Positions 26,235-31,745 of a stretch of 38,601 bases of DNA are shown piece by piece. Position 1 is the stretch's first letter. Each line of letters begins with the position of its first letter. This DNA is from Clostridium thermobutyricum DSM 4928 (GTDB taxonomy: Bacteria > Bacillota > Clostridia > Clostridiales > Clostridiaceae), in contig NZ_LTAY01000031.1 in the NCBI RefSeq assembly GCF_002050515.1, forward strand, positions 1 through 38,601. The letters run 5' to 3'. Below the pieces are notes generated by a model that was not told the DNA's origin, did no database searches, and was given only the letters and a program-made list of their open reading frames with translations. The position numbers and the translations under genes were made by a program.

Positions 26235-26495
26235 ATGAACAATGACAATTTTAATTTTTGGAAAATGGTATATGATATGAAGGCTATCGACATTAACACT
26301 TTAAGACAAGCTGTTAAAACAACTTCTAATCCATATGGAGAAATAACAGAAGAACAGTTTAAAGAAATTAGTGGAGTAGATTTTGAAGTAAAAGAAACTA
26401 CACCAGCACCAGCAACACCACAAATTCAACCACAACAAACTACACCAGTAACTCAACCAGTTACACCAGTACAACCACAACAAGTTACACAATAA
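26235..26495 (+). CDS. XkdX-like protein, second copy, Pro/Gln/Thr-rich tail
   Basis: 86 residues. The N-terminal 50 residues (FNFWKMVYDMKAIDINTLRQ ... ITEEQFKEISGVDF) are a second XkdX-like domain; the tail is a low-complexity Pro/Gln/Thr region (TPAPATPQIQPQQTTP), probably disordered. Starting one base after the previous stop, it seems to be a tandem duplicate that diverged at its C-terminus. Confidence 0.8.
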   Translation: MNNDNFNFWKMVYDMKAIDINTLRQAVKTTSNPYGEITEEQFKEISGVDFEVKETTPAPATPQIQPQQTTPVTQPVTPVQPQQVTQ

Positions 26496-26502
26496 TAAAA
26501 AT

Positions 26503-26546
26503 AGGCAATAATTTGAGAATCTAAAAAGATTCTTTTTTTATTGCCT
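26503..26546 (+). terminator. Terminator at the end of the tail operon
   Basis: Inner stem AGAATCT/AGATTCT (26516-26522, 26527-26533), loop AAAA, followed by seven T; outer stem AGGCAATAA/TTATTGCCT (26503-26511, 26538-26546) encloses it. The two arrangements could compete. Confidence 0.88.
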
Positions 26547-26571
26547 TAATTTATAGAAAGAGAGAAATTTT

Positions 26572-26859
26572 ATGAAGATAGATATAACAGTTTTAGTTGG
26601 TTTTGTTGCTACAGTCTTATCAATATGGGGAATTTTATCAAAATGGAAAAAAGATAGTGTTAACCAAGAATCACAGGAAACTAAAGAACAAACTATACTA
26701 TCAACTAAATTGGATTATATAAGTAGAAATTTAGATGATATAAAAGTAGATTTGAGAACTAGAGCAAAAGAAAATGCAGAACTAAAAGAACGTTTAATAA
26801 AAGTTGAGGAAAGCACAAAGTCAGCACATAAAAGAATTGATGAAATAGAGAATAAATAG
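26572..26859 (+). CDS. Small membrane protein with coiled coil (lysis module)
   Basis: 95 residues. One N-terminal transmembrane helix (ITVLVGFVATVLSIWGILSK) is followed by a charged coiled coil ending ESTKSAHKRIDEIENK. It directly precedes the holin and endolysin. Clostridium and Bacillus phages often have such an XhlA-like protein here, though XhlA has its membrane helix at the other end. It may help anchor or time the lysis complex. Confidence 0.75.
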   Translation: MKIDITVLVGFVATVLSIWGILSKWKKDSVNQESQETKEQTILSTKLDYISRNLDDIKVDLRTRAKENAELKERLIKVEESTKSAHKRIDEIENK

Positions 26860-26874
26860 AAAGAAGGTAATTAA

Positions 26875-27372
26875 ATGAATATAGGAGATATATTAGTTAA
26901 TCAAATCGGAACAATTGCAATTGCAGCAGTAGTTGCAATTTTAAGCGTAACAATAAAAGCAATAGGAAATGTAATAATACAGCTTATAGAAAAGAAAAAA
27001 CAAGAAGTTGAACAAACTTTAAAATTAAATGAACATCAACAAGAGTTGCAAACAGCTAAAGAAGTATGGAATATGGTTGATGAAAAATATAGAATTACAG
27101 ATAAAGTTGAGAATCTAATTAAATCAAAAGCAGATGATTTTGATAAATTACTTTTAGAAAAAATACCATATCTTACTAAAGAGCAAGTTCAAGATTTAAG
27201 ACAAACAATTGCAGGAGAAATAAATCAAGGTAAAAAACTTCTTAATGAGGATAGCTTTAAAACTCAATTAGTAGATATTCAAAATAAAAATAATCAGTTA
27301 GTTCAAGAAAATTCAGAATTAAAAGCTAAATTAAATCAAGTTAAATCAGTTTTACCAACAGAACAACAATAA
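26875..27372 (+). CDS. Holin, LLH type
   Basis: 165 residues. An N-terminal hydrophobic helix (GTIAIAAVVAILSVTIKAIG) is followed by a Lys/Glu/Gln-rich helical region including AKEVWNMVDEKYRITDKVEN, which is typical of the LL-H holin family. It lies directly before the endolysin. It should form membrane lesions that release the signal-less endolysin at a set time. RBS AGAAGG. Confidence 0.85.
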   Translation: MNIGDILVNQIGTIAIAAVVAILSVTIKAIGNVIIQLIEKKKQEVEQTLKLNEHQQELQTAKEVWNMVDEKYRITDKVENLIKSKADDFDKLLLEKIPYLTKEQVQDLRQTIAGEINQGKKLLNEDSFKTQLVDIQNKNNQLVQENSELKAKLNQVKSVLPTEQQ

Positions 27373-27385
27373 GGGAGGAATATAA

Positions 27386-28354
27386 ATGTTAAAAGGAATA
27401 GATGTATCAGAACATCAAGGAGTTATTAACTGGGAACAAGTTAAAGGGAATATAGATTTTGCTATTTTAAGGGCAGGTTATGGCAATAATAATATAGATA
27501 AACAATTCATAAGAAATATTACTGAATGTAATAGATTAGGTATAGCAGTAGGGATTTATTGGTTTAGCTATGCTTATAATTGTGATATGGCAAGAAATGA
27601 AGCTAATTTTGCAGTACAAGCTATTAAAAATTATAAAATAGATTTACCTATATTCTTTGATTTTGAATATGATAGTGTTAATTACGCTAATAAATGTGGA
27701 GTTACTGTAAATCAAAGATTAGCTACTGATATGGTTAAAACATTTTGTGAAAGAATAAAAGAACTAGGATATAAACCAGGTAATTATTCTAATCAAGATT
27801 TTATATTAAATAAATTTTATAATAATGAATTAACTCAATACCCATTATGGTACGCTTATTATAATCAAAATAAAAATCGTGATTGTATGATTTGGCAGTA
27901 TTCTGAAAGTGGAAGAGTTCCAGGAATAAACACAGATTCAGTAGATATGAATTATTGTTATACAGATTTAGGAGAAATAAAGCCTGTAGTTAATCTTCAT
28001 GTTAAAGCATTATGGGAAATTTCTATTCAAGGTGATGAAGTTAAAGCTCTACAAGAAGAATTAAATAGACAATGTAAGGCTGGGTTAAAAGTTGATGGAT
28101 ATTTCGGTGAATCAACTTTAAATGCTTGTATAACTATTTATCCAGGAGCAAGTGGAAATTTAACTAGGCTAATTCAAAGAAGATTAATTAATAGGGGATA
28201 TAATTTAAATCCATATGGTGCTGATGGTGATTTTGGGGACACTACTGTAAAAGCCATTAAAACGCTTCAGAATTGCTTTAACCTTGTACAAGATGGAATT
28301 GTAGGTAAAAATACTTGGAAGGCATTATATGGGCTAGATAAAGGCAAATTTTAA
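27386..28354 (+). CDS. GH25 endolysin with two peptidoglycan-binding domains
   Basis: 322 residues. The GH25 muramidase domain (1-190) has LKGIDVSEHQG with Asp6 and FFDFEYD with Asp92 and the catalytic Glu94. Two PG_binding_1 domains follow, about 208-252 and 258-318 (GADGDFGDTTVKAIKTLQ, VGKNTWKAL). There is no signal peptide, so release depends on the holin. It cleaves the glycan between MurNAc and GlcNAc. Some C. perfringens phage GH25 lysins use SH3 domains instead of PG-binding domains, so this pairing is a useful difference. Confidence 0.95.
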   Translation: MLKGIDVSEHQGVINWEQVKGNIDFAILRAGYGNNNIDKQFIRNITECNRLGIAVGIYWFSYAYNCDMARNEANFAVQAIKNYKIDLPIFFDFEYDSVNYANKCGVTVNQRLATDMVKTFCERIKELGYKPGNYSNQDFILNKFYNNELTQYPLWYAYYNQNKNRDCMIWQYSESGRVPGINTDSVDMNYCYTDLGEIKPVVNLHVKALWEISIQGDEVKALQEELNRQCKAGLKVDGYFGESTLNACITIYPGASGNLTRLIQRRLINRGYNLNPYGADGDFGDTTVKAIKTLQNCFNLVQDGIVGKNTWKALYGLDKGKF

Positions 28355-28408
28355 TGATATAATCGAATAGTAATCTATTTAATCAATCGATATTTTAAAT
28401 TCAATCTA

Positions 28409-28438
28409 TACCAGCTTTAATTAGCTGGTATTTTTTTT
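28409..28438 (+). terminator. Terminator of the lysis operon
   Basis: TACCAGCT (28409-28416) and AGCTGGTA (28423-28430) form a perfect 8-bp stem with a 6-base loop, followed by eight T. It ends the plus-strand late transcript before the opposing plasmid genes. Confidence 0.92.
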
Positions 28439-28448
28439 ATGCAATAAA

Positions 28449-28468
28449 AAAAGAGCTATTAAGCCCTT
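28449..28468 (-). terminator. Terminator of the minus-strand AbrB-like operon
   Basis: Read on the minus strand, AAAGGGCT and AGCTCTTT pair around a 4-base loop, followed by a run of T (A-run at 28446-28451 on the plus strand). With the terminator at 28409 it forms a convergent pair that insulates late phage and plasmid genes. Confidence 0.8.
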
Positions 28469-28891
28469 TTATTTTTTATTATTCAAACAACCATTCAATA
28501 GACCCATTTCCCATTTAATAAACAATAAATAATCTTCTATCTTATCAGGAATAGGCTCTTGAACTGATACACATAATTCAACTAATTTCATTAATATATC
28601 TTTTTTTAATTTTCCAGCAACTGAAGAATTTTTCGCTAATGCTATAAACTTATTAACTTGATTAAATTCAAGTTTTGAACCAACTTTAAAGCCCATATCA
28701 TAATATATATCTTGAATTTCTTCATCTACTTTCTTTTTAATAATAATAGAATCTTCTATTAATTCAATTTCAACTTCTGTATTTTCTTCATCTAAGTTAA
28801 AATTCTTTACAATAGCGTTAGGCAAGTTGATTGAATATGACTTGTAACCTTTACTATTTGTTTTAACACTTATTTTTCCTTCTAATTTCAT
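28469..28891 (-). CDS. AbrB-like regulator (plasmid region)
   Basis: I start this at ATG 28891, 7 bases after AAAGGAG, giving 140 residues; a longer in-frame start lies upstream but inside the previous gene. The N-terminal part, MKLEGKISVKTNSKGYKSYS then INLPNAIVKNFNLDEENTEV, EIELIEDSIIIKKK, resembles an AbrB/SpoVT swapped-hairpin domain; the C-terminal 80 residues are helical and unknown. It is the second gene of a two-gene operon and may bind the palindrome in that operon's promoter (inference). Confidence 0.72.
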   Translation of the reverse strand: MKLEGKISVKTNSKGYKSYSINLPNAIVKNFNLDEENTEVEIELIEDSIIIKKKVDEEIQDIYYDMGFKVGSKLEFNQVNKFIALAKNSSVAGKLKKDILMKLVELCVSVQEPIPDKIEDYLLFIKWEMGLLNGCLNNKK

Positions 28892-28904
28892 TGTAATTCT
28901 CCTT

Positions 28905-29411
28905 TTAAATTCTATTATAAACCATTTCCATAACTTCTTTATATTCTTCAAATGTATAATTAACATTTATATCAAATACAAAAAAGGCTTCTTTCTTAAC
29001 TGGGAATAGTTCATTTACATTATTTCTTTTCACTTTTTTATTTATAAAACTTTTAATAGCTTCTTTAATTAAAGTTATTATATATTTTTTTAATTCTTCA
29101 TTTTTTCTTTCATTATCTGATTTATTGACTATTGGTCTTAAGTCCCTTAAATCGATAAAAATTTCAGCGAACATAATTGAATTTAACCAGCTTTTAATTT
29201 CTTCATTATCACACTTATTTAATAACTTTTCTCTAATGCTATTTCCCCATTTAACTTGCTTTTCAGTTCCTTTTAATTCTACCATTTTTATAGCCTCCTT
29301 ATTTCTATGAAGGTAACTAATACATAAACCTAGTTGAAACCTATAGTCTACATTTGGAAATTCTTTTTTAATCTCCCTTGTTAATTTATGAGCTTCTTTC
29401 ATTATATCCAT
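28905..29411 (-). CDS. Unknown protein with KGTEKQVKWG motif (168 aa)
   Basis: 168 residues from ATG 29411 after AAGGAGGT. LTREIKKEFPNVDYRFQLGL is followed by KGTEKQVKWGNSIREKLLNK, a motif like the TGSxKQxxWAxxIR segment found in assorted Firmicute plasmid and phage proteins. The C-terminal half is helical and basic. It pairs with the AbrB-like gene 14 bp downstream. A toxin-antitoxin or accessory role is possible, but nothing in the sequence proves it. Confidence 0.6.
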   Translation of the reverse strand: MDIMKEAHKLTREIKKEFPNVDYRFQLGLCISYLHRNKEAIKMVELKGTEKQVKWGNSIREKLLNKCDNEEIKSWLNSIMFAEIFIDLRDLRPIVNKSDNERKNEELKKYIITLIKEAIKSFINKKVKRNNVNELFPVKKEAFFVFDINVNYTFEEYKEVMEMVYNRI

Positions 29412-29443
29412 GATTTAATTACCTCCTTGCTTATCTTGGTTTT

Positions 29444-29472
29444 ATTATATCATACGTAATTACGTAAGTAAA
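29444..29472 (-). promoter_or_regulatory. Promoter with palindromic operator
   Basis: On the minus strand, -35 TTTACT (29467-29472), a 17-bp spacer and -10 TATAAT (29444-29449). The spacer holds a perfect 14-bp palindrome, TACGTAATTACGTA (29453-29466). A repressor bound there would block RNA polymerase. It drives the genes at 29411 and 28891; autoregulation by the AbrB-like product is the simplest guess. Confidence 0.82.
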
Positions 29473-29490
29473 TACTTTCGTAAAAATAAA

Positions 29491-29519
29491 TAAAAAAGCT
29501 AGAATTATTTTTCTAGCTT
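29491..29519 (-). terminator. Terminator of the HTH gene
   Basis: AAGCTAGA (29496-29503) and TCTAGCTT (29512-29519) form an 8-bp stem followed, on the minus strand, by six T. The stem overlaps the last codons of the HTH gene. Confidence 0.85.
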
Positions 29520-29804
29520 CTCATTTTCTTTCACTATATGGCAAATTGTAGCTGGTGAACAGTTAAACATTTTAGCTAATTCCCGCATACTAATGCCCTG
29601 TATTCTATACATTCTTATACTTTCTATTTCCATATCAGATAATTTCTTTTTTCGTCCAGCATTATATTTTTTATTTAACTTTTCTTTAAGTTCTTTATTT
29701 TCTTTAATAATTTTATCATTCTCAAATTGCAGAGCTTGTACAACGCATTTATAAGTTTCAAGCTCTTTTAATAAATTCTCATATTCTTCTTTATCAATAA
29801 TCAT
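29505..29804 (-). CDS. HTH protein with N-terminal coiled coil
   Basis: 99 residues. Residues 1-45 form a coiled coil (YENLLKELETYKCVVQALQF, ENDKIIKENKELKEKLNKK). Residues 50-95, AGRKKKLSDMEIESIRMYRI followed by QGISMRELAKMFNCSPATIC, form a resolvase-type helix-turn-helix without a catalytic domain. Start ATG 29804 follows GGGGGCT. It probably dimerises and binds DNA as a regulator of the plasmid region or of replication. The direct repeats just upstream could be its operator. Confidence 0.75.
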   Translation of the reverse strand: MIIDKEEYENLLKELETYKCVVQALQFENDKIIKENKELKEKLNKKYNAGRKKKLSDMEIESIRMYRIQGISMRELAKMFNCSPATICHIVKENEKLEK

Positions 29805-29843
29805 ATAGCCCCCTAATGTTTATTTATCATTTTTGAACAACTT

Positions 29844-29923
29844 TAGTGTTTAAGTTTTAATTTTTAAACCTGTTTAATAATATATTTATAAACATTTATA
29901 GTGTTCAAGTTTAATTTTTAAAC
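29844..29923. repeat. Two 25-bp direct repeats upstream of the HTH gene
   Basis: 29844-29869 and 29899-29923 share the pattern TAGTGTTYAAGTT(T)TAATTTTTAAAC, 55 bp apart. They lie in the likely promoter region of the HTH gene. They may be operators for it or plasmid iterons. The second copy overlaps the end of the small gene at 29911. Confidence 0.6.
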
Positions 29924-30033
29924 ATTTTATATAATTCAATAGAATGTTTTATATCTAAAATTCTTAATTTTTCTATCTTTATTCCATCATCTTTTAGTTG
30001 TTCTAAAAGTTCTTTATACATTTCAATATTCAT
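29911..30033 (-). CDS. Small protein of unknown function (40 aa)
   Basis: A 40-codon minus-strand frame reading MNIEMYKELLEQLKDDGIKI and ending SIELYKMFKN, mostly helical and amphipathic. AAAGGAG lies 10 bases before ATG 30033. It sits between parR and the HTH gene in the same direction, so it may be read in the par transcript. Short length makes this moderate. Confidence 0.5.
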   Translation of the reverse strand: MNIEMYKELLEQLKDDGIKIEKLRILDIKHSIELYKMFKN

Positions 30034-30054
30034 TTTTCATTTGCTCCTTTACAG

Positions 30055-30123
30055 AGCAACCCTAAAAGAGTTATACTAATATTGCGAGTATAAGTGGTAA
30101 CTCTTAGAGTTGCTGCTTTTTTT
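30055..30123. promoter_or_regulatory. Long imperfect hairpin with T-run between parR and the 40-aa gene
   Basis: AGCAAC/GTTGCT (30055-30060, 30109-30114), CTAA/TTAG, GAGTTA/TAACTC (30068-30073, 30098-30103) and an inner TATACT/AGTATA make a nearly continuous stem of over 20 pairs. Seven T follow on the plus strand, so it looks like a plus-strand terminator facing the end of parR, yet no plus-strand gene precedes it. It may end an antisense RNA or protect the par genes from read-through. Confidence 0.55.
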
Positions 30124-30127
30124 ATTT

Positions 30128-30385
30128 TTACATATTTAATATATTGTCTATAGAATTTCTTTCTTCTTCACCTAATTTACTTTCAGTATTTTTTTCTTTA
30201 GATTCTACAGATTCTACCGTTACTGCTAGTTCATTCTTAACTTCAATATCCGAACAATCTCTAGCAATAAGATTTGTTAAGTAAACTGAAAAGTTTCCTC
30301 CAAACATCTTATCAGCTTTTTCTTTTCCTTTTAAATAAATAGATTCTTCTAAACTAATATTTTTTCTAACCTTCAAATTTTTCAC
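30128..30385 (-). CDS. parR: ParR-like centromere-binding protein
   Basis: 85 residues. The N-terminal half (LKVRKNISLEESIYLKGKEK, FGGNFSVYLTNLIARD) fits a ribbon-helix-helix adaptor; the C-terminal half is acidic, ending GEEERNSIDNILNM, the part that would contact the ParM filament. It starts inside the end of parM (20-base overlap), the standard order of type II partition loci. It should bind the repeats upstream of parM and link DNA to the filament, and may repress the par promoter. Confidence 0.82.
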   Translation of the reverse strand: MKNLKVRKNISLEESIYLKGKEKADKMFGGNFSVYLTNLIARDCSDIEVKNELAVTVESVESKEKNTESKLGEEERNSIDNILNM

Positions 30386-31250
30386 ATCCTATTTTGTAAT
30401 AAGCTTTTGCATTTGTAAAAATTGTATCTTCATCAATTTCGCTATTAATAAATTTAGCTAATCTTAGTGAGCCGCCACCAACATATATTCTTTTACTCAT
30501 ATTAAATTCTGGAATACCCTTTAATCTATTATCAATTAAATTTGCATGAGCTTGTAATACTTCATCTATTAATTCTTCTATATTAATAATATTCCCATCT
30601 TTTATAATTTCTTTAGTATCTAAAATATCATCAACTTTTAGGACATCATAACTAACTTCATATTTTGCTTTTATTTTTTGTACTAGTGTATTTGCTAATA
30701 TATTCATTCCTAATTCTAGTGTGTGTAATTTTCTTAATTTCTTTCCATTAAAATAACTTAAATCTACTGTAAAACCTCCAATATCAACAATACATACATC
30801 ACCTACAAGTTTTTCAGGATTTAATAATAATACTCCTGCTGATTGAGGGAATATAATAACATCTGTGATATTGAATCTTTTAGGGCTATCATTTAGTGTT
30901 ATTGTTATCTTTTTTCCCTGTAATTCTTTTATTAATTCTTCTTTTTGAGCCTGATAATATTGAGCTGGTAAGCCAGTAACTAATTGTATATCTTCTGTAG
31001 TTTTATTTTTCATAGCTTTAGCAATAGCAGTATATAAACAGACTTTGAAATTTATTGAGTGCATTTTATTAATTTCATTTGCATAAAGTCCATTTTCTTC
31101 TCCGATTGTGTATGTTTTCCCTTCAAATTCTACTACTAATGAATTCCCTATATCTAAAGAACCTTCTTCAATAGTTGATTTAAATGAAAATTCAATTCCT
31201 TCTCCAAATACTTTAGTGTGGCTATAACCTACATCTATTCCTAATTTCAT
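30366..31250 (-). CDS. parM: ParM-like plasmid-segregation actin
   Basis: 294 residues from ATG 31250, preceded by TTGGAGG; a longer frame to 31283 lacks a ribosome site. Actin-fold signatures are present: phosphate 1 LGIDVGYSHTK, connect 1 FPQSAGVLLL, phosphate 2 VCIVDIGGFTVDLSY and the adenosine motif IYVGGGSLRLAKF. ParM/Alp proteins form ATP-dependent dynamic filaments that push sister plasmids apart. With parR and the repeats upstream it makes a full ParMRC locus, which implies stable low-copy inheritance of this phage as an episome. Confidence 0.92.
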   Translation of the reverse strand: MKLGIDVGYSHTKVFGEGIEFSFKSTIEEGSLDIGNSLVVEFEGKTYTIGEENGLYANEINKMHSINFKVCLYTAIAKAMKNKTTEDIQLVTGLPAQYYQAQKEELIKELQGKKITITLNDSPKRFNITDVIIFPQSAGVLLLNPEKLVGDVCIVDIGGFTVDLSYFNGKKLRKLHTLELGMNILANTLVQKIKAKYEVSYDVLKVDDILDTKEIIKDGNIINIEELIDEVLQAHANLIDNRLKGIPEFNMSKRIYVGGGSLRLAKFINSEIDEDTIFTNAKAYYKIGCEKFEG

Positions 31251-31289
31251 TTTCTTGCCTCCAAATTGATTTATTTTTATCACAAACTT

Positions 31290-31318
31290 AGTTTACTGCA
31301 TTTTGTGTATTCTGTCAA
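31290..31318 (-). promoter_or_regulatory. Promoter of parM-parR
   Basis: On the minus strand, perfect -35 TTGACA (31313-31318), 17-bp spacer, -10 TAAACT (31290-31295). A TGTGTAT motif (31304-31310) lies in the spacer and another just upstream, so ParR binding would repress it. Confidence 0.85.
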
Positions 31319-31417
31319 TATATTATGTGTATAAAATACACACCAAAATAAAATGTAATTCGACAAAAGTTTGACTTATGAGTATATTATGTGTATAATA
31401 TGTTTATTAATACACAC
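31304..31417. repeat. Centromere-like motif cluster (parC candidate)
   Basis: TGTGTAT occurs at 31304, 31326 and 31390, and its inverse ATACACA at 31336 and 31410. TATATTATGTGTATAA is repeated exactly at 31319-31334 and 31383-31398. In type II partition loci ParR binds repeats upstream of parM, so this is the expected parC. The cluster also covers both the parM and the rep promoters. Confidence 0.75.
31371..31399 (+). promoter_or_regulatory. Promoter of rep
   Basis: TTGACT (31371-31376), 17-bp spacer, TATAAT (31394-31399). Transcription from about 31406 gives a leader of about 340 nt before the rep start at 31746. The -10 lies inside a parC-like repeat. Confidence 0.82.
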
Positions 31418-31432
31418 ATTTTAAAACTAATA

Positions 31433-31463
31433 TAAAAAAGCTCTTAGATGAAATCTAAGAGCT
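31433..31463 (-). terminator. Terminator between rep leader and parM
   Basis: AGCTCTTAGAT (31439-31449) and ATCTAAGAGCT (31453-31463) form a perfect 11-bp stem with a 3-base loop, followed on the minus strand by six T. It would stop antisense read-through before the par promoter. In the sense leader it is simply a stable hairpin near the 5' end. Confidence 0.85.
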
Positions 31464-31554
31464 ATAACATATTTACCAATTAATAGACAAATTAATAAAA
31501 ATTATGTTATGATAAAAGAAATAATTTTAAATTAAAAAAATATATAAGAACACG

Positions 31555-31654
31555 AAAAAACCTGCCATACTCAAAGTTTGCCGACGTCGAGTAATAACAG
31601 GTTGCATCTAATAAAGAGTTTTATATTGTTCCACTTTCAACAAGTGGGATTATT
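31555..31654 (-). ncRNA. Antisense (counter-transcribed) RNA controlling rep
   Basis: A predicted minus-strand RNA of about 100 nt starts near 31654 from a consensus promoter. It contains a hairpin CCACTT/AAGTGG (31631-31636 with 31642-31647 region) and ends in a terminator: AACCTG/CAGGTT (31598-31603, 31559-31564) with inner ACTC/GAGT, then six T (31555-31560). It is fully complementary to the rep leader. Two stem-loops, small size and placement match the copy-number RNAs of pSK41- and pIP501-type plasmids. It should lower Rep synthesis and determine incompatibility. Confidence 0.82.
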
Positions 31655-31660
31655 AACTAT

Positions 31661-31689
31661 ATAGTAAATTAAATTATAGTTAATGTCAA
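31661..31689 (-). promoter_or_regulatory. Promoter of the antisense RNA
   Basis: On the minus strand, perfect -35 TTGACA (31684-31689), 17-bp spacer, -10 TACTAT (31661-31666). It is closer to consensus at -35 than the rep promoter, as expected for a constitutive copy-control RNA. Confidence 0.87.
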
Positions 31690-31694
31690 TAGGA

Positions 31695-31739
31695 ATCCTC
31701 CTTGTTAGAACTGATTAATGTTCTTATATCAAGGGGGAT
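31695..31739 (+). promoter_or_regulatory. Hairpin sequestering the rep ribosome-binding site
   Basis: ATCCTCCTTG (31695-31704) pairs with CAAGGGGGAT (31730-31739), 10 pairs with one G-U, covering the rep Shine-Dalgarno; GAAC/GTTC extends the stem inside. AATCC (31694-31698) could instead pair with GGATT (31647-31651), next to a 9-bp stem TTAACTATA/TATAGTTAA (31653-31661, 31675-31683). The antisense RNA covers GGATT, so its binding would favour the closed ribosome site. Confidence 0.75.
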
Positions 31740-31745
31740 ATTATT

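Noticed and set aside
26572..28354. Search for toxin, resistance or virulence genes near the lysis module
   Set aside because: None found; the interval after the endolysin holds only terminators and plasmid genes.
28905..29411. Calling this operon a toxin-antitoxin system
   Set aside because: Only the operon layout and operator suggest it; no recognised toxin fold or motif was seen, so it is kept as a hypothesis only.
31400..31745. Known riboswitch or T-box in the rep leader
   Set aside because: No T-box GGTGG-type bulge, no tRNA-binding specifier loop and no motif of common riboswitches; antisense control explains the structures.
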